NCBI GenBank assembly: GCA_017893485.1
Contig: CM030359.1
Span: 35,943,994-36,007,993, forward strand
Direction of reading: 5' to 3'
DNA: 64,000 bases
Source of the DNA: Hemerocallis citrina
Lineage: Eukaryota; Streptophyta; Magnoliopsida; Asparagales; Asphodelaceae
This document shows positions 11,821 to 21,777 of this stretch, piece after piece. The first letter of the stretch is position 1. The number at the start of each line of letters is the position of its first letter. A model generated the notes under the pieces. The model did not search any database, was not told the origin of the DNA, and worked only from the letters and a program-made list of their open reading frames with translations. The position numbers were made by a program, and so were the translations under genes.

Positions 11821-12423
11821 GTAGATCATAGAACATTTAGGATACTTACCGTAATTACAGTAGTAGATTAAGTCATAACGAGGGATTGAACCCTACAAAG
11901 ATGAAGAACGATTAAGGGCTTGCCCTCGGACCTATGTAGTATGGAATGCATAGAATCCGAACAAGTGCGCATTAGTGTCATGTAACATAATTAACTGCAT
12001 TAAGGACTAAGTGCACAATCACAATACGACATCAATAAGGTAGTCCCTTTAGTTTGATATGTGACAAGTTTGTGTTTGCTAAATATGGAAAATAAGTTAT
12101 ACTATTTCCGGCATAGAGAGGATGGCCGTGTATAATGATCGTCGGTTAAATAAACTGATGTACCCACAGTCTTATATGCAGGTAAATGGCATGATAAAGA
12201 TTAAAGAAGAACAGATGCTTAAAGATTATTCAATGTTGTTGTACATTCGTTTCATTGTTGTAAAGTTTACTTCCGCTGTGCAGTGTAAATTGTAATGTAT
12301 TCATGTAAACTCTGATGTAAAGTGAAAAGTTCAAATTTCCTTGTAAAATTGTACTAAAGGAAGCGAAAAGATCCTGTAGAACATCTCGAATTCAGTGTAT
12401 TTGGGATTCGGGGCATTACAGAG

Positions 12424-12436
12424 TGGTATCAGAGCC
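12424..12436 (+). other. Element A primer binding site
   Basis: TGGTATCAGAGCC lies three bases after the end of the 5' LTR. It is complementary to the 3' end of initiator methionine tRNA, which primes minus-strand DNA synthesis. Confidence 0.95.
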
Positions 12437-12580
12437 ACGCTTCCACACTTGTACAAATTTATATGGAACGACACCCTAGAAGTGGACATTAGAGTGTGTG
12501 TTTGAGTCTAGAGATTTAAATGTAAGTGACTTACATTTGTGTTGCTCTATGACTTATGCTTCTTCCTCCCTATTTCTAAG

Positions 12581-13006
12581 ATGGCTGATCACTTTGACCC
12601 TGCTGGAGACGACGACTGGCATATCATCGAGGAAGAGTACCATCCTGGACAAGCAGATTCTAAGGAAGAGTACTACCCAGGGCAAGCAAATTCTGACGGA
12701 GAAGAATGGCCTGAATCCCGAGAGATCACCCCACCTCCGGATTCATCTGATGACTCTTCTTCTGACGAAGAAGAAGAACCAGTTCCGAATAGTCTTGTGA
12801 CTTCTCTTCAGAGGCAGGTAGAAACACTGCGAGAGAGAGTCGGATTATTGGAGGCTCAGCTGGCAAAGCGCAAGGACGACTTTTCAGTTCTCAGTCATCG
12901 TGTATGGGAACTCGAGAAGAGGAAGAATTTGACAGATGTGCTGAAGGATGAAGTTGATGAACTACGGGGAGAACTTCGAGAAGCGAAGAGGAACCGTAGG
13001 AGTTAG
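12581..13006 (+). CDS. Extra leader ORF of element A: acidic coiled-coil protein of unknown function
   Basis: An intact 141-residue frame lies between the primer site and gag. I chose the ATG at 12581 (MADHFDPAGDDDW) because the upstream in-frame ATG at 12539 would add residues read from untranslated leader. The N-terminal half is very acidic and contains an imperfect repeat (EEYHPGQADSK, then EEYYPGQANSDGEE). A serine/aspartate stretch follows, then about 65 residues of leucine heptads predicted to form a coiled coil (LQRQVETLRERVGLLEAQL). It ends in a basic KRNRRS. It is not a gag, pol or envelope domain I recognise. It has no stops although gag and pol do. Element B has a different small ORF at the equivalent position (26979-27245, minus strand). 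Role unknown. Confidence 0.6.
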   Translation: MADHFDPAGDDDWHIIEEEYHPGQADSKEEYYPGQANSDGEEWPESREITPPPDSSDDSSSDEEEEPVPNSLVTSLQRQVETLRERVGLLEAQLAKRKDDFSVLSHRVWELEKRKNLTDVLKDEVDELRGELREAKRNRRS

Positions 13007-13151
13007 ACTGTTGTAGCTTCTACTATTTTCATTCTGATGTCAAGAAATGTTTTTCAATTCGAATGTATAAAGTTTGGAATTCAATGAAATTCAAGTTGAT
13101 TTAAAATTCATATCTTATACTTCGAATTTAATGGATCTTTTGCATCAGAAT

Positions 13152-14162
13152 ATGTCTAGAAGAGGAGCTAGAAATGGTGAAGGTCTGGATCTAGAAACGG
13201 AACTTGAGAGGTTCTATCAGACGCTCAACGCCATGGCTATGAATCAGAACCAAGGAAGGGGGCCTGTGAATCCGGTACCCAAAGCGATTAAACTGGTGGA
13301 ATCGTTCAAACGAATGAAACCACCTGTATTCGAAGGGAAGTCAGATCCTGATGCGGCTGACAACTGGATTCGTCAGGTGGAGACAATCTTTGAAGTGTTG
13401 GAGACCCCTGAAGGCAGTAAGGTGAAGTTGGCGACTCTACAATTTGAGAAGGATGCGGCTGTTTGGTGGCAGTCGATGAAGAGGACCATGGGAGGCATAG
13501 TTCTTGGCTAGGAGGAATTTCTGGAAGAATTCCGCAGTCACTATTTTTCCTCCGACGTTCAAGAGAAGAAGGCTATGGAATTTCTATCACTACAGCAAGG
13601 CGGCATGTCAGTGAGAGAGTACGAGACCAAATTTACTCAACTCTCTAGGTATGCTCCGGAATTAGTGATGGATGAGGCTAAGAAGGCTCGTAAGTTTGAG
13701 CATGGATTAAGGCCAAGCTTGAGGTCCCGGATGATACCTCTTGGTATCAGGAGATTCGACAAGTTGGTCAAGAGAGCAGCAGCGACGGAAGCAGATATGG
13801 AGCAGTTTCATGTTGTTCAGAACCGGAGGAACAACTGGCAGTCTGAAAAGAGGCCTGCCAATTCTGGGAGTTTTAAGGGGCAACCATCTGCACAAAGGTT
13901 CAAACCGACAGGAGCGAACGCTATTAGTGTGGCTGGAGGACCTGGGAACAATGTGGTGAGACCTCCTGCGGTAACTTGCTACAACTGTGGTGAAACAGGA
14001 CATTACCGATCTCAATGTCTCAAACCATGGAATGGTGATCGCAATGTACCAATGCAGCAGACTGGGAAGAGACCGTACCAACCAGGGCGTGTATTTACCT
14101 TGACGGAAGCTGATGCAGATGAGGTTGATCATGTCATCACTGGTACGAGGGCTGATGTTTAG
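13152..14162 (+). pseudogene. gag: Element A gag polyprotein (one premature stop)
   Basis: Gag forms the virus-like particle and binds element RNA. I start it at ATG 13152 (MSRRGARNGEG); the upstream in-frame ATG at 13074 gives an unlikely leader peptide. The capsid region has the retrotransposon-gag pattern (ESFKRMKPPVFEGK, DAADNWIRQVETIFE, AVWWQSMKR, then EEFLEEFRSHYF). One CCHC zinc knuckle (CYNCGETGHYRSQC) lies near 13978-14020. TAG at 13509-13511 interrupts the frame where the related gag of element B has tryptophan, so TGG to TAG explains it; the frame is otherwise continuous. It ends at TAG 14160, but a candidate intron (14143-14231) would splice it to protease instead. Confidence 0.9.
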
Positions 14163-14231
14163 AGGTTTTTGTCATTTCTTTTCCCGCTGTTTAGTGAAAC
14201 TGTTACGTAATGAGTGTGTATTATGTAACAG
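14143..14231 (+). other. Candidate 89-bp intron at the gag/protease junction of element A
   Basis: The sequence runs from a donor at ACTG|GTACGA to an acceptor at TGTAACAG|GA and is T-rich inside. Its removal deletes the gag stop and changes frame by the amount needed to enter the pol frame, giving VDHVITG joined to ELYLNG. Its length is 2 modulo 3, matching the frame difference seen. The alternatives are ribosomal frameshifting or independent pol initiation at 14210. No transcript evidence is available. Confidence 0.45.
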
Positions 14232-17200
14232 GAGAACTTTATCTTAATGGAATGAAAGCTGTTGTGTTGTTCGATACTAGATCCTCTCATATTTTTGTGT
14301 CTCTTAATTTTGCTAAAGTGTTGGGAGTTGAACCGAAGATTTTTCCAGACAAGATCTTAGCAGTAGCTACTCCATCAGGAGAAACTTTAACCACTGATCG
14401 GTATTATGCTGATTGTGAGATCGTAATTGGAGATCGAATCTTTAGGATTGATCTAATCGATCTGACTATCTTGGGAGTCGATGTTATCATTAGCATTGAT
14501 TGGATGTCAGTGTACAGTGCAAGCATCGAGTGTAAGACCAAGACGGTAACAGTGAAGGCTCCAGGTGGACCTGAAGTCACTTTTCAAGGGAAGAAGAAGT
14601 GTTCTAGGCTGGTGGCAGCTATCCGCAAGGAAGAGACTCCTGTGGAAGTGCAAGGGATTCCTGTGGTTCGGGACTATCCGACTGTGTTCTTGGATGATTT
14701 TTCTGGGTTACCCCCACATCGTGATGTAGAGTTCAGCATCACTGTTCAACCGGGAAGTGCACCCATTTCTAAGGCACCGTATAGGATGGCTCCAGTGGAA
14801 CAGGATGAGGTGAAACGGCAGATTGAGGAACTGTTGGAGAAAGGCTTTATTCAACCTAGTGCGTCACCTTGGGGAGCACCAGTGCTTTTGGTAAAGAAGA
14901 AGGATGGATCGATGAGAATGTGTATCGATTACCGGGAGCTGAATAAGGTCACTGTTCAGAATAAGTATCCTATTCCTCGAATTGATGACTTGTTTGATCG
15001 TCTACAAGGAGCAGCTGTATTCTCCAAAATAGATCTTCGATCAGGATATCACCAAGTTCGAGTGAAAGCTGAAGATGTGCACAAAACTGCATTTAGAACT
15101 CGACATGGGCATTACGAATTCTTAGTTATGCCATTTGGAGTGACGAATGCACCCGCAATCTTCATGAATTTGATGAACAGAGTTCTGAGGCCGTTTATTG
15201 ATTCTTTCGTCGTGGTGTTTATCGACGATATCCTCGTGTACTCCAAGTCAGAAGAGGAGCACACCGAGCATCTGGCAGCAGTTTTGAAGAAGCTGGAAGA
15301 GTAGAAGTTGTATGCTAAGTTATCCAAGTGTGATTTCTGAAAATCTGAAGTGGCATTCCTAGGTCACATCCTTTCTAAGGAGGGAGTGGCAACTGACCCT
15401 CAGAAGATAGAGGCAGTGAGAGATTGGGCTAGGCCTACTACAGTGAAGGAAGTCAGAAGTTTCATTGGAATGACTGGATACTATAAGAGATTCATTCAAG
15501 GTTATGCCCAGATAGCTGTGTCGCTTACTGGTCTGACCAAAAAGAATGTGAACTTCAAGTGGACTGAGCAATGTGAGGCGAGCTTTCAGGAGTTGAAAGA
15601 GAAGCTGACTACTGCACCTATTTTGGCTTTGCCTAGAGCAGGTGTTGAGTACGATGTTTATAGCGATGCTTCACTTCGTAGGCTTGGTTGTGTCTTAATG
15701 TAAGAAGGAAGAGTAATCGCATATGGGTCTAGGCAACTACGACCGCATGAGAAGAATTACCTGACTCATGATCTGGAGTTGGCTGCGATTATCTTTGCCC
15801 TAAAGCAATGGAGACACTACGTGTACGGTGAGAAATTGAACATGTACACGGACCACAAGAGTTTGAAGTACATATATCAGCAGAGGGATCTGAATCTGAG
15901 GCAGCGAAGATGGTTGGAAGTGCTTGAGGACATGCAACCTGAGATCAAGTATCATCCAGGGAAGGCTAATGTTGTTGCTGATGCACTTAGTCGCAAGAGC
16001 AGTTTAGCCAGTTTGATTACGACTCAGAAGCATCTGATTGAGGAATTGGATCGAGCAGGTATTGAAGTTGTCTTGCAAGGATTGGGAGCATCTTTAGCTC
16101 AGTTAAGGCTTCAGCCTACTTTGAATACAAGGATCATTGCAAGTCAGGAGGTTGATGCTGATATTTTGGAGATGAAGGATCAGGTTGGTGCTGGCAGGTT
16201 ACCCGGATTTCAAATCAAGGATGGAGTGCTGTGGTTCGGAGATAGGCTATGTGTTCCAAATCAGGCGGACCTGAAAGAGAGTATTCTTCAGGAGGCGCAT
16301 GCTACTCTTTTGTCGGTACATCCTGGGAGTACTAAGATGTATAAAGATATCAAATAGCATTTCTGGTGGTCAGGTTTGAAGCGGGATGTGACTGAATTTG
16401 TGGCAAAGTGTGAGGTTTGTCAGCAAGTCAAAGCCGAAAATCAGAGACCCGGATGTCTATTACAGCCGTTACCTATTTCGGAATGGAAGTGGGATAACAT
16501 CAGTATGGATTTCATTACAGGATTGCCTAAGAGTCCTAAAGGCAATGATGCGATTTGGGTTATAGTCGATCGACTAACCAAGTCCGCTCACTTTTTGGCG
16601 ATGAAAATCACTGCTTCGATGGACAAGTTGGCTGAGTTGTATGTTGGTGAGATTGTCCGGCTTCATGGTGTTCCGTCAATTATTGTGTCTGATCGAGATG
16701 AGCGGTTTACTTTGCATTTTTGGAGGAGTCTTCAGACAGCTTTGGGTACCAAGACGGATTTCAGCACAGCTTTTCATCCGCAAACTATTGGGCAGACTGA
16801 GAGAGTCAACCGTATTCTTAAGGATATGCTTCGGTGTTGTATAATAGATTTTGGAGGCAGTTGGGAAAGGCATTTACCTTTGGTAGAGTTTGCCTACAAC
16901 AACAGTTTTCAGGCTAGCATTGGGATGGCGCCGTACGAAGCTTTGTATGGCAGGAAGTGCAGAACACCTGTTTGTTGGTTTGAAGTTGGGGAGCGTTAGT
17001 TGTTTGGTCCTAAGGTTGTGCAGCAAACCTCTGAGAAGATTGTTCTGATCAGGAAAAGGTTGGTAGAAGCTCAGAGCAGGCAGAAAAGCTATGCAGACAA
17101 CCGGAGAAGGGACCTTGAATTTGAGGTTGGTGACTTCGTCTTTCTGAAAGTATCATCCAGTAAAGGTGTGGTTCGATTTGGCAAAGGCGGGAAGTTAGCC

Positions 17201-17545
17201 CCGAGGTTTATAGGCCCGTACAAGATATTGAAAAGGATCGGAAAAACTGCTTATCGGCTTGAATTACCGGAAGAGTTATCTCAGGTGCATAATGTCTTTC
17301 ATGTGTCTATGCTGAGAGGTTATATTCCAGATCCGAGTCATCATTTGCCTGAAGTGCCGAAAGGTTTGCAGTTGGATCTGAATTACATCGAGTCTCCTGT
17401 CGAGATTGTTGATCGTCGGGAGAAAGTCTTGAGGAATAAGACGATACCGATGGTCAAGGTAGTCTGGAGAAACCATTTGGTTGAAGAGGCTACTTGGGAG
17501 TTTGAGGAGAGGATGTTGAAGGACTATCCTGAGCTTTTTGCTTGA
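14210..17545 (+). pseudogene. pol: Element A pol polyprotein with chromodomain (five premature stops)
   Basis: Pol carries out protein processing, reverse transcription and integration. Order seen: aspartic protease (the DTG site reads DTR, 14273-14281), reverse transcriptase (FIDD catalytic box 15218-15229, with YRELN and SGYHQVRV upstream), RNase H (VYSDAS near 15655), integrase (zinc region near 16300-16430, then MDFITGLP, VSDRDERF and the TERVNRILKDML glutamate), a GPF/Y-like module (PRFIGPYKI) and a C-terminal chromodomain (about 17390-17545, VKVVWRNHLVEEATWEFEER). The frame is continuous for 3.3 kb with no indel. It is cut only by stops at 15302, 15338, 15701, 16355 and 16997. Each sits where Gln or Trp is usual and fits a C:G to T:A change. 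The chromodomain presumably directs integration to heterochromatin. Confidence 0.93.
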
Positions 17546-17611
17546 TTTGTATCTTTGTATCTTTTTGTTCTTGTTGTTAGTGTTGCTTGTTTTCTCGCTC
17601 TTGACTGTAGT

Positions 17612-17644
17612 TCCGGGGACGGAACTATTCTAAGGAGGGAGTGT
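17612..17644 (+). other. Element A polypurine tract and preceding conserved motif
   Basis: GGACGGAACTATTCTAAGG followed by AGGGAGTGT lies directly against the 3' LTR start and primes plus-strand synthesis. On the minus strand, element B has nearly the same module before its 3' LTR (about 24781-24812), which links the two elements. Confidence 0.85.
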
Positions 17645-19130
17645 TGTAATGCCCTGATTTTTCATTTAATGAAAAATTACTTATTTTGCACGTAGTGTGC
17701 ATGTGCAATATTTTGGTTGAATTAAGTGTTATGGTTATTTCCATTATGATGAGTATGGATTTTTAAATATGTGCTTTTACATTATTTTCACAAAGCTTTC
17801 TTTCAATTAGACAAAAAGCCTTTTCTTTTAAAAGCCCAAAGTTAATTTAATTTATTATTTTATAATAATTATTTTGGCCCATTAAACTAAAGCCCATTAG
17901 TTAATTTATTTTTTAATATGACTTGTAATGTAGAATACAAAATTTAAAGTTTATTTTTATAAATAAAATGTACAATTTTTGGACCTAGTTGCATGCACGT
18001 GCACCACACGTACACGTGCAATATGCACTCCTATGATGGCCGGTTTTGATCTTTTTGGGAGGGAAACCAAAAATTTGAGTGGAGATCATGCTTGGTGGTT
18101 ACTTGGTTGTGGGTAGTTATTGTAACTCCTACTTTAATCTTAGCCCTCCATCTTATAACCACTTACTTGATCCTAGCCCTCCATTCCATCAAGATTTTAG
18201 TATAAATACCCCCTTCATGGCTAGTCATTCTTGTGCCCATTACTTTCTACAAACCTATAGTCTAAATTATATTATCTAGTAGTGATTTTGTGAGTTAAAA
18301 GATTGAGAGTGTGTGAGATTTTTGTTTGCAACTAGAAGAGGGAGAGGCCGGCATCAAGGAAGGAGGAGCTCGGTTTGGGTGTGCTTGGAGGCTTGTGTGC
18401 ACGTGTTCAAGGAGGAGCAATTCGTCGCAAGGACATTCGTCTCGGGATTGCTAGTTGTATTTTTTCTCTCCATACAAGGTGGGTAAATTTTCTATATTCT
18501 AATTAGGGATGCATGCTAGATTAAATTGAATGAATGAGGCATGAAAAATGTTAATAAGAGTACACTTTTAATTGGAAAATTGACATATGAATTGATTGGA
18601 ATGTGGTTGTGCAATTGTATGTGATTTGATTAGTAAAAATCTAAGTTTGTATGGATTAATTATAACCATGGTTTGTTAAAGAAGGTCTCATTATCTACAT
18701 CATAATTTATATACACAAAGTTAGTAGATTGGCAATGCTCCTTCACGTGACTAAATGGATCATTGTGTGATATTGAAATAAATGAATTAAGATATAGATT
18801 AGTCTGGATGATAAAAGGTTAAAAACATAGAATTAATCCTTAGTTTGCTAATAAAGGGATTAGTGGTATTACTTGTTAATAAATGTCGAAATGAAGAATG
18901 TGGTAGTTATAATGTAGAATTCGAATTAATTGTATGAAAATGGGTTTTAATCGTTGAAAAAATTATTTTTTTCATACTGATATGTAAATTGGACAAAAAA
19001 TAATCAATCTGGAATTTTAAAGTATTTTTTATAAAAGCAAAGTGAAATGAGGACTAGTTGAACATCGAGACGTTTTAATAACAGAGAGAATTGGTTCAAA
19101 TGAGTTTTGAGTTGCGTTCTTGACAACTTG

Positions 19131-19219
19131 AGCGCGTAGCTCAAGTGGTCGGGACAGCTCTGATCGTTACAGTAGCCTTGGGTTCCCTGTGGTGGCCGGT
19201 TCGAATCCCTGTGGCACCA
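19131..19219 (+). ncRNA. tRNA-like unit 1 in element A 3' LTR
   Basis: The A-box-like TAGCTCAAGTGG is at 19137-19148, the exact B box GGTTCGAATCC at 19198-19208 and terminal CACCA at 19215-19219. It differs from the 5' LTR copy at only a couple of bases, and both boxes are unchanged. Confidence 0.6.
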
Positions 19220-19298
19220 TATTTTATTTCATGAATTTTTAAAACAAAGAATCAGTGGCCGAGAGCATTAAATACTCTCTGTTTTCCTTTGATACTGC

Positions 19299-19397
19299 TG
19301 GCGCAGTTGGCCTAGTGGCTGGTGCCCTTGGCTGTGTTCTCTGCGTGCTGGGTTCGAATCTTGCCCTCGGCATGATTGGGGAAAACTTTTTTTTTTT
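19299..19397 (+). ncRNA. tRNA-like unit 2 with T-run in element A 3' LTR
   Basis: The A box TGGCGCAGTTGG is at 19299-19310. The B-box region GGGTTCGAATC starts at 19350 and is a better match than in the 5' LTR. A run of eleven T (19387-19397) follows. Confidence 0.6.
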
Positions 19398-20928
19398 GGA
19401 AAAAATATGGTTATTTTTCTAAAAATGTGTAGGACTTATGAAAAATAATTTGGGAATTATTTGCATGAAATAAAACATGATTTGAGAATAAAATGTGTAA
19501 ATAGAACTATGGTTTTATATTTATATTTTTATGAAATTATATCTTGCAAAAAGAATGAAGGATTAGAAAATTAATTTGGCAAAAAGAAATTATTTTGTGT
19601 GATGTGATGCAAATTATTCTCATTTGAGAATAGTGTGAAAATTATGAAGTGTAAATGTTCACCTTTGATTGAATAATTAATGATGTGGGTGTTTATGTGA
19701 AAATAACATTTCATGAGTTACATGATGAATAGTTGAATTTCATGTATAGTTATGGACTATTTGAACGAATTCGAAATCATGGTTGGAAAAGAGAAATACT
19801 TTTGAGTATGATAACTCAACATGAGAATTTATGAGTTGGAAATGCTCAAATTGGAAATTGTGAATTGAAAATTGAAACAAAAAGAGTAGCTAAGTCTCCC
19901 CCGGCATTTGGGAATAAATGAAATGAAAATTGAAAAGAAAGACCAAGGTTGGTCATGTTTGAATGAATGAATAAGTCCGGTTTAGTGGAGAGGCTAACTC
20001 TAGAGCTTTGATTTTTGTTCATGATTTTGTTAAAAACTAAGGATTAGTACATAGTGGAGATGTGATGAAAGTAAGAGAAAAACACGAGTATGAGGGCCAT
20101 CGGATTGGCGGTGTGAGAGTGATCCACAGGCTGCCTGCTTGATGCGTCAAGACATGGCGTGGGCACTACTCCAGAATTATCGTCCCGGCGGCGACGCTTG
20201 TGGGGTGTTTGAGTGGCTACGGGTGGTGCCATTGTTCCATGGCGGAGGCTGAATTGTCCATAGATTGCCTGCTCGATGCGTCGTGTCAGTGCGTGGGATT
20301 CCTCTCCAGGCTGCCTGGACATGGGCTCGTAGATCATAGATCATCTAGGATACTTACCGTAATTACAGTAGTAGATTAAGTCATAACGAGGGATTGAACC
20401 CTACAAAGATGAAGAATGATTAAGGGCTTGCCCTCGGACCTATGTAGTATGGAATGCATAGAATCCGAACAAGTGCGCATTAGTGTCATGTAACATAATT
20501 AACTGCATTAAGGACTAAGTGCACAATCACAACACGACATCAATAGGGTAGTCCCTTTAGTTTGATATGTGACAAGTTTGTGTTTGCTAAATATGGAAAA
20601 TAAGTTATACTATTTCCGGCATAGAGAGAATGACCGTGTATAATGATCATCGGTTGAATAAACTGACGTACCCACAGTCTTATATGCAGGTAAATGGCAT
20701 GATAAAGATTAAAGAAGAACAGATGCTTAAAGATTATTCAATGTTGTTGTACATTCGTTTCATTGTTGTAAAGTTTACTTCCGCTGTGCAGTGTAAATTG
20801 TAATGTATTCATGTAAACTCTGATGTAAAGTGAAAAGTTCAAATTTCCTTGTAAAATTGTACTAAAGGAAGCGAAAAGATCCTGTAGAACATCTCGAATT
20901 CAGTGTATTTGGGATTCGGGGCGTTACA

Positions 20929-20933
20929 GCTTG
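20929..20933. repeat. Right target-site duplication of element A (gcttg)
   Basis: Matches 9109-9113. Confidence 0.95.
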
Positions 20934-21152
20934 TTTGACCCGTAATTATTTGTATTTCCCAGTTGTTGGTTATATTATGGAACATGTCATGAACTTTCAT
21001 TATTACATTGTGATATTTATATACCTGCGTGGTTTGTTTTTTTATCTTGTTGTTGAGTTTACTTGTACAGCTCATGAATGGTGCATTCGCACCATTCGCT
21101 GGGCCTTAGTCTCGCAGCCTTATTCCCGTGTTTTGGGAAGCGGGGCGTGACA
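20934..21152 (+). mobile_element. Solo LTR X (copy 1), segment 2
   Basis: This is the 3' end of the LTR begun at 6085. It ends GGGAAGCGGGGCGTGACA. The motif CATTCGCTGGGCCTT (about 21090) recurs as TCATTCGCTGGGCCTT near 50070 and inverted near 61240, identifying the three family-X copies. The TSD tgttg follows at 21153-21157. Confidence 0.85.
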
Positions 21153-21157
21153 TGTTG

Positions 21158-21777
21158 ATTTAGTTGAGTTAAGTTCGGCAGGGTACACCAACTCTAGGAG
21201 AACTATAGTTAATTATTTGAACTTATTCAGATAAGGACAGGAACTAGATGGTGATATGATGAAATGAGTGCAAACATGAGTTATGGACCTCAGTATGATC
21301 TGCGGTGTGAGATGGTTTCTGGAATTATCGAGGTGTGAGTGAAATAGTCTCCAGAATTACCTGCGGTGTGGGATTGATCTCCAAAATTATCGGGGTCGAG
21401 GCGACGCTCATGGGGTATTCGTGTGATGAGGTGTCATAGCTTGCGATGTGGGGTATTCTCAAAGATTCCCAGGTGTGAGTGAAATAGTCTTCGGAATTAT
21501 CTATGGATAGGGATTGACCTATGGAATTATCGGGGCATGGGCTAGATACTCACAGAATATCTAAATCTCGTAGTAGTCATCGTAGTAGGTTAGTTGCATA
21601 GCGTGGGATCGAACCCTATCAAGTGGAGAACGATAAGAGCTTGCATAAGATCTATGTAGAGTGTGGAGCATAGATTCAACAAGTGTGCATTAGTTTTCAT
21701 CATGCGCATATGGGTTTTCTTGACATTGTTTTTATGCATGTTTATTTTCTACTTTCTCACACTTGACACTTAGCCTA
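21158..21777 (+). mobile_element. Solo LTR Y, segment 2
   Basis: This middle part of LTR Y lies between the insertions of X and B. About 21280-21540 is a degenerate tandem array of ~50-bp units built on GGTGTGAG...GAATTATC. It is followed by the module GGGATCGAACCCTATC (about 21605) to GTGTGCATTAGT (about 21695), which is shared with LTRs A and B. The last five bases (gccta, 21773-21777) are the left TSD of element B. No gene. Confidence 0.8.

Larger units (their letters stand above)
9114..12420 (+). mobile_element. Element A 5' LTR (3307 bp)
   Basis: It starts TGTAATGCCCTG and ends GGGGCATTACA, directly before the primer site. In order it contains a TATA box (9670-9677), a candidate splice donor (CAAG|GTGGGT, GT at 9948-9949), two tRNA-like units (10601-10688 and 10768-10864), a degenerate two-unit repeat (about 11600-11820), a module shared with LTRs Y and B (about 11865-11990), and a candidate acceptor (TATATGCAG at 12181). 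Small ORFs in it (for example 9548-9748, and 11536-11829 on the minus strand) recur in the 3' LTR because the LTRs are copies; I do not regard them as genes. Confidence 0.95.
9114..20928 (+). mobile_element. Element A: full-length chromodomain Ty3/gypsy (Tekay/Del-like) retrotransposon
   Basis: This is a complete 11.8-kb element with LTRs at 9114-12420 and 17645-20928, an initiator-Met primer site, an extra leader ORF, gag, pol in the order protease-RT-RNase H-integrase-chromodomain, a polypurine tract, and perfect 5-bp target-site duplications. The gene order plus the chromodomain places it among plant chromoviruses. LTR length over 3 kb and the TGTAATGCCC terminus suit the Tekay/Del lineage (inference). 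LTR differences, mostly transitions plus a ~33-bp indel, suggest roughly 98-99% identity by eye. Six premature stops and a changed protease active site make this copy non-autonomous as it stands. Confidence 0.95.
17645..20928 (+). mobile_element. Element A 3' LTR (3284 bp)
   Basis: This is a direct repeat of 9114-12420, with scattered substitutions that are mostly transitions and a ~33-bp deletion after the T-run near 19397. It begins TGTAATGCCC, ends GGGGCGTTACA, and is followed by the gcttg duplication. It carries the same TATA box, splice-like sites and tRNA-like pair. Confidence 0.95.

Noticed and set aside
11536..11829. 97-codon antisense ORF with KRRRRDD motif, preserved at 20044-20337
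   Set aside because: Present in both LTRs by descent; it spans the tandem repeat and lies inside the candidate leader intron. I found no independent sign of coding selection.
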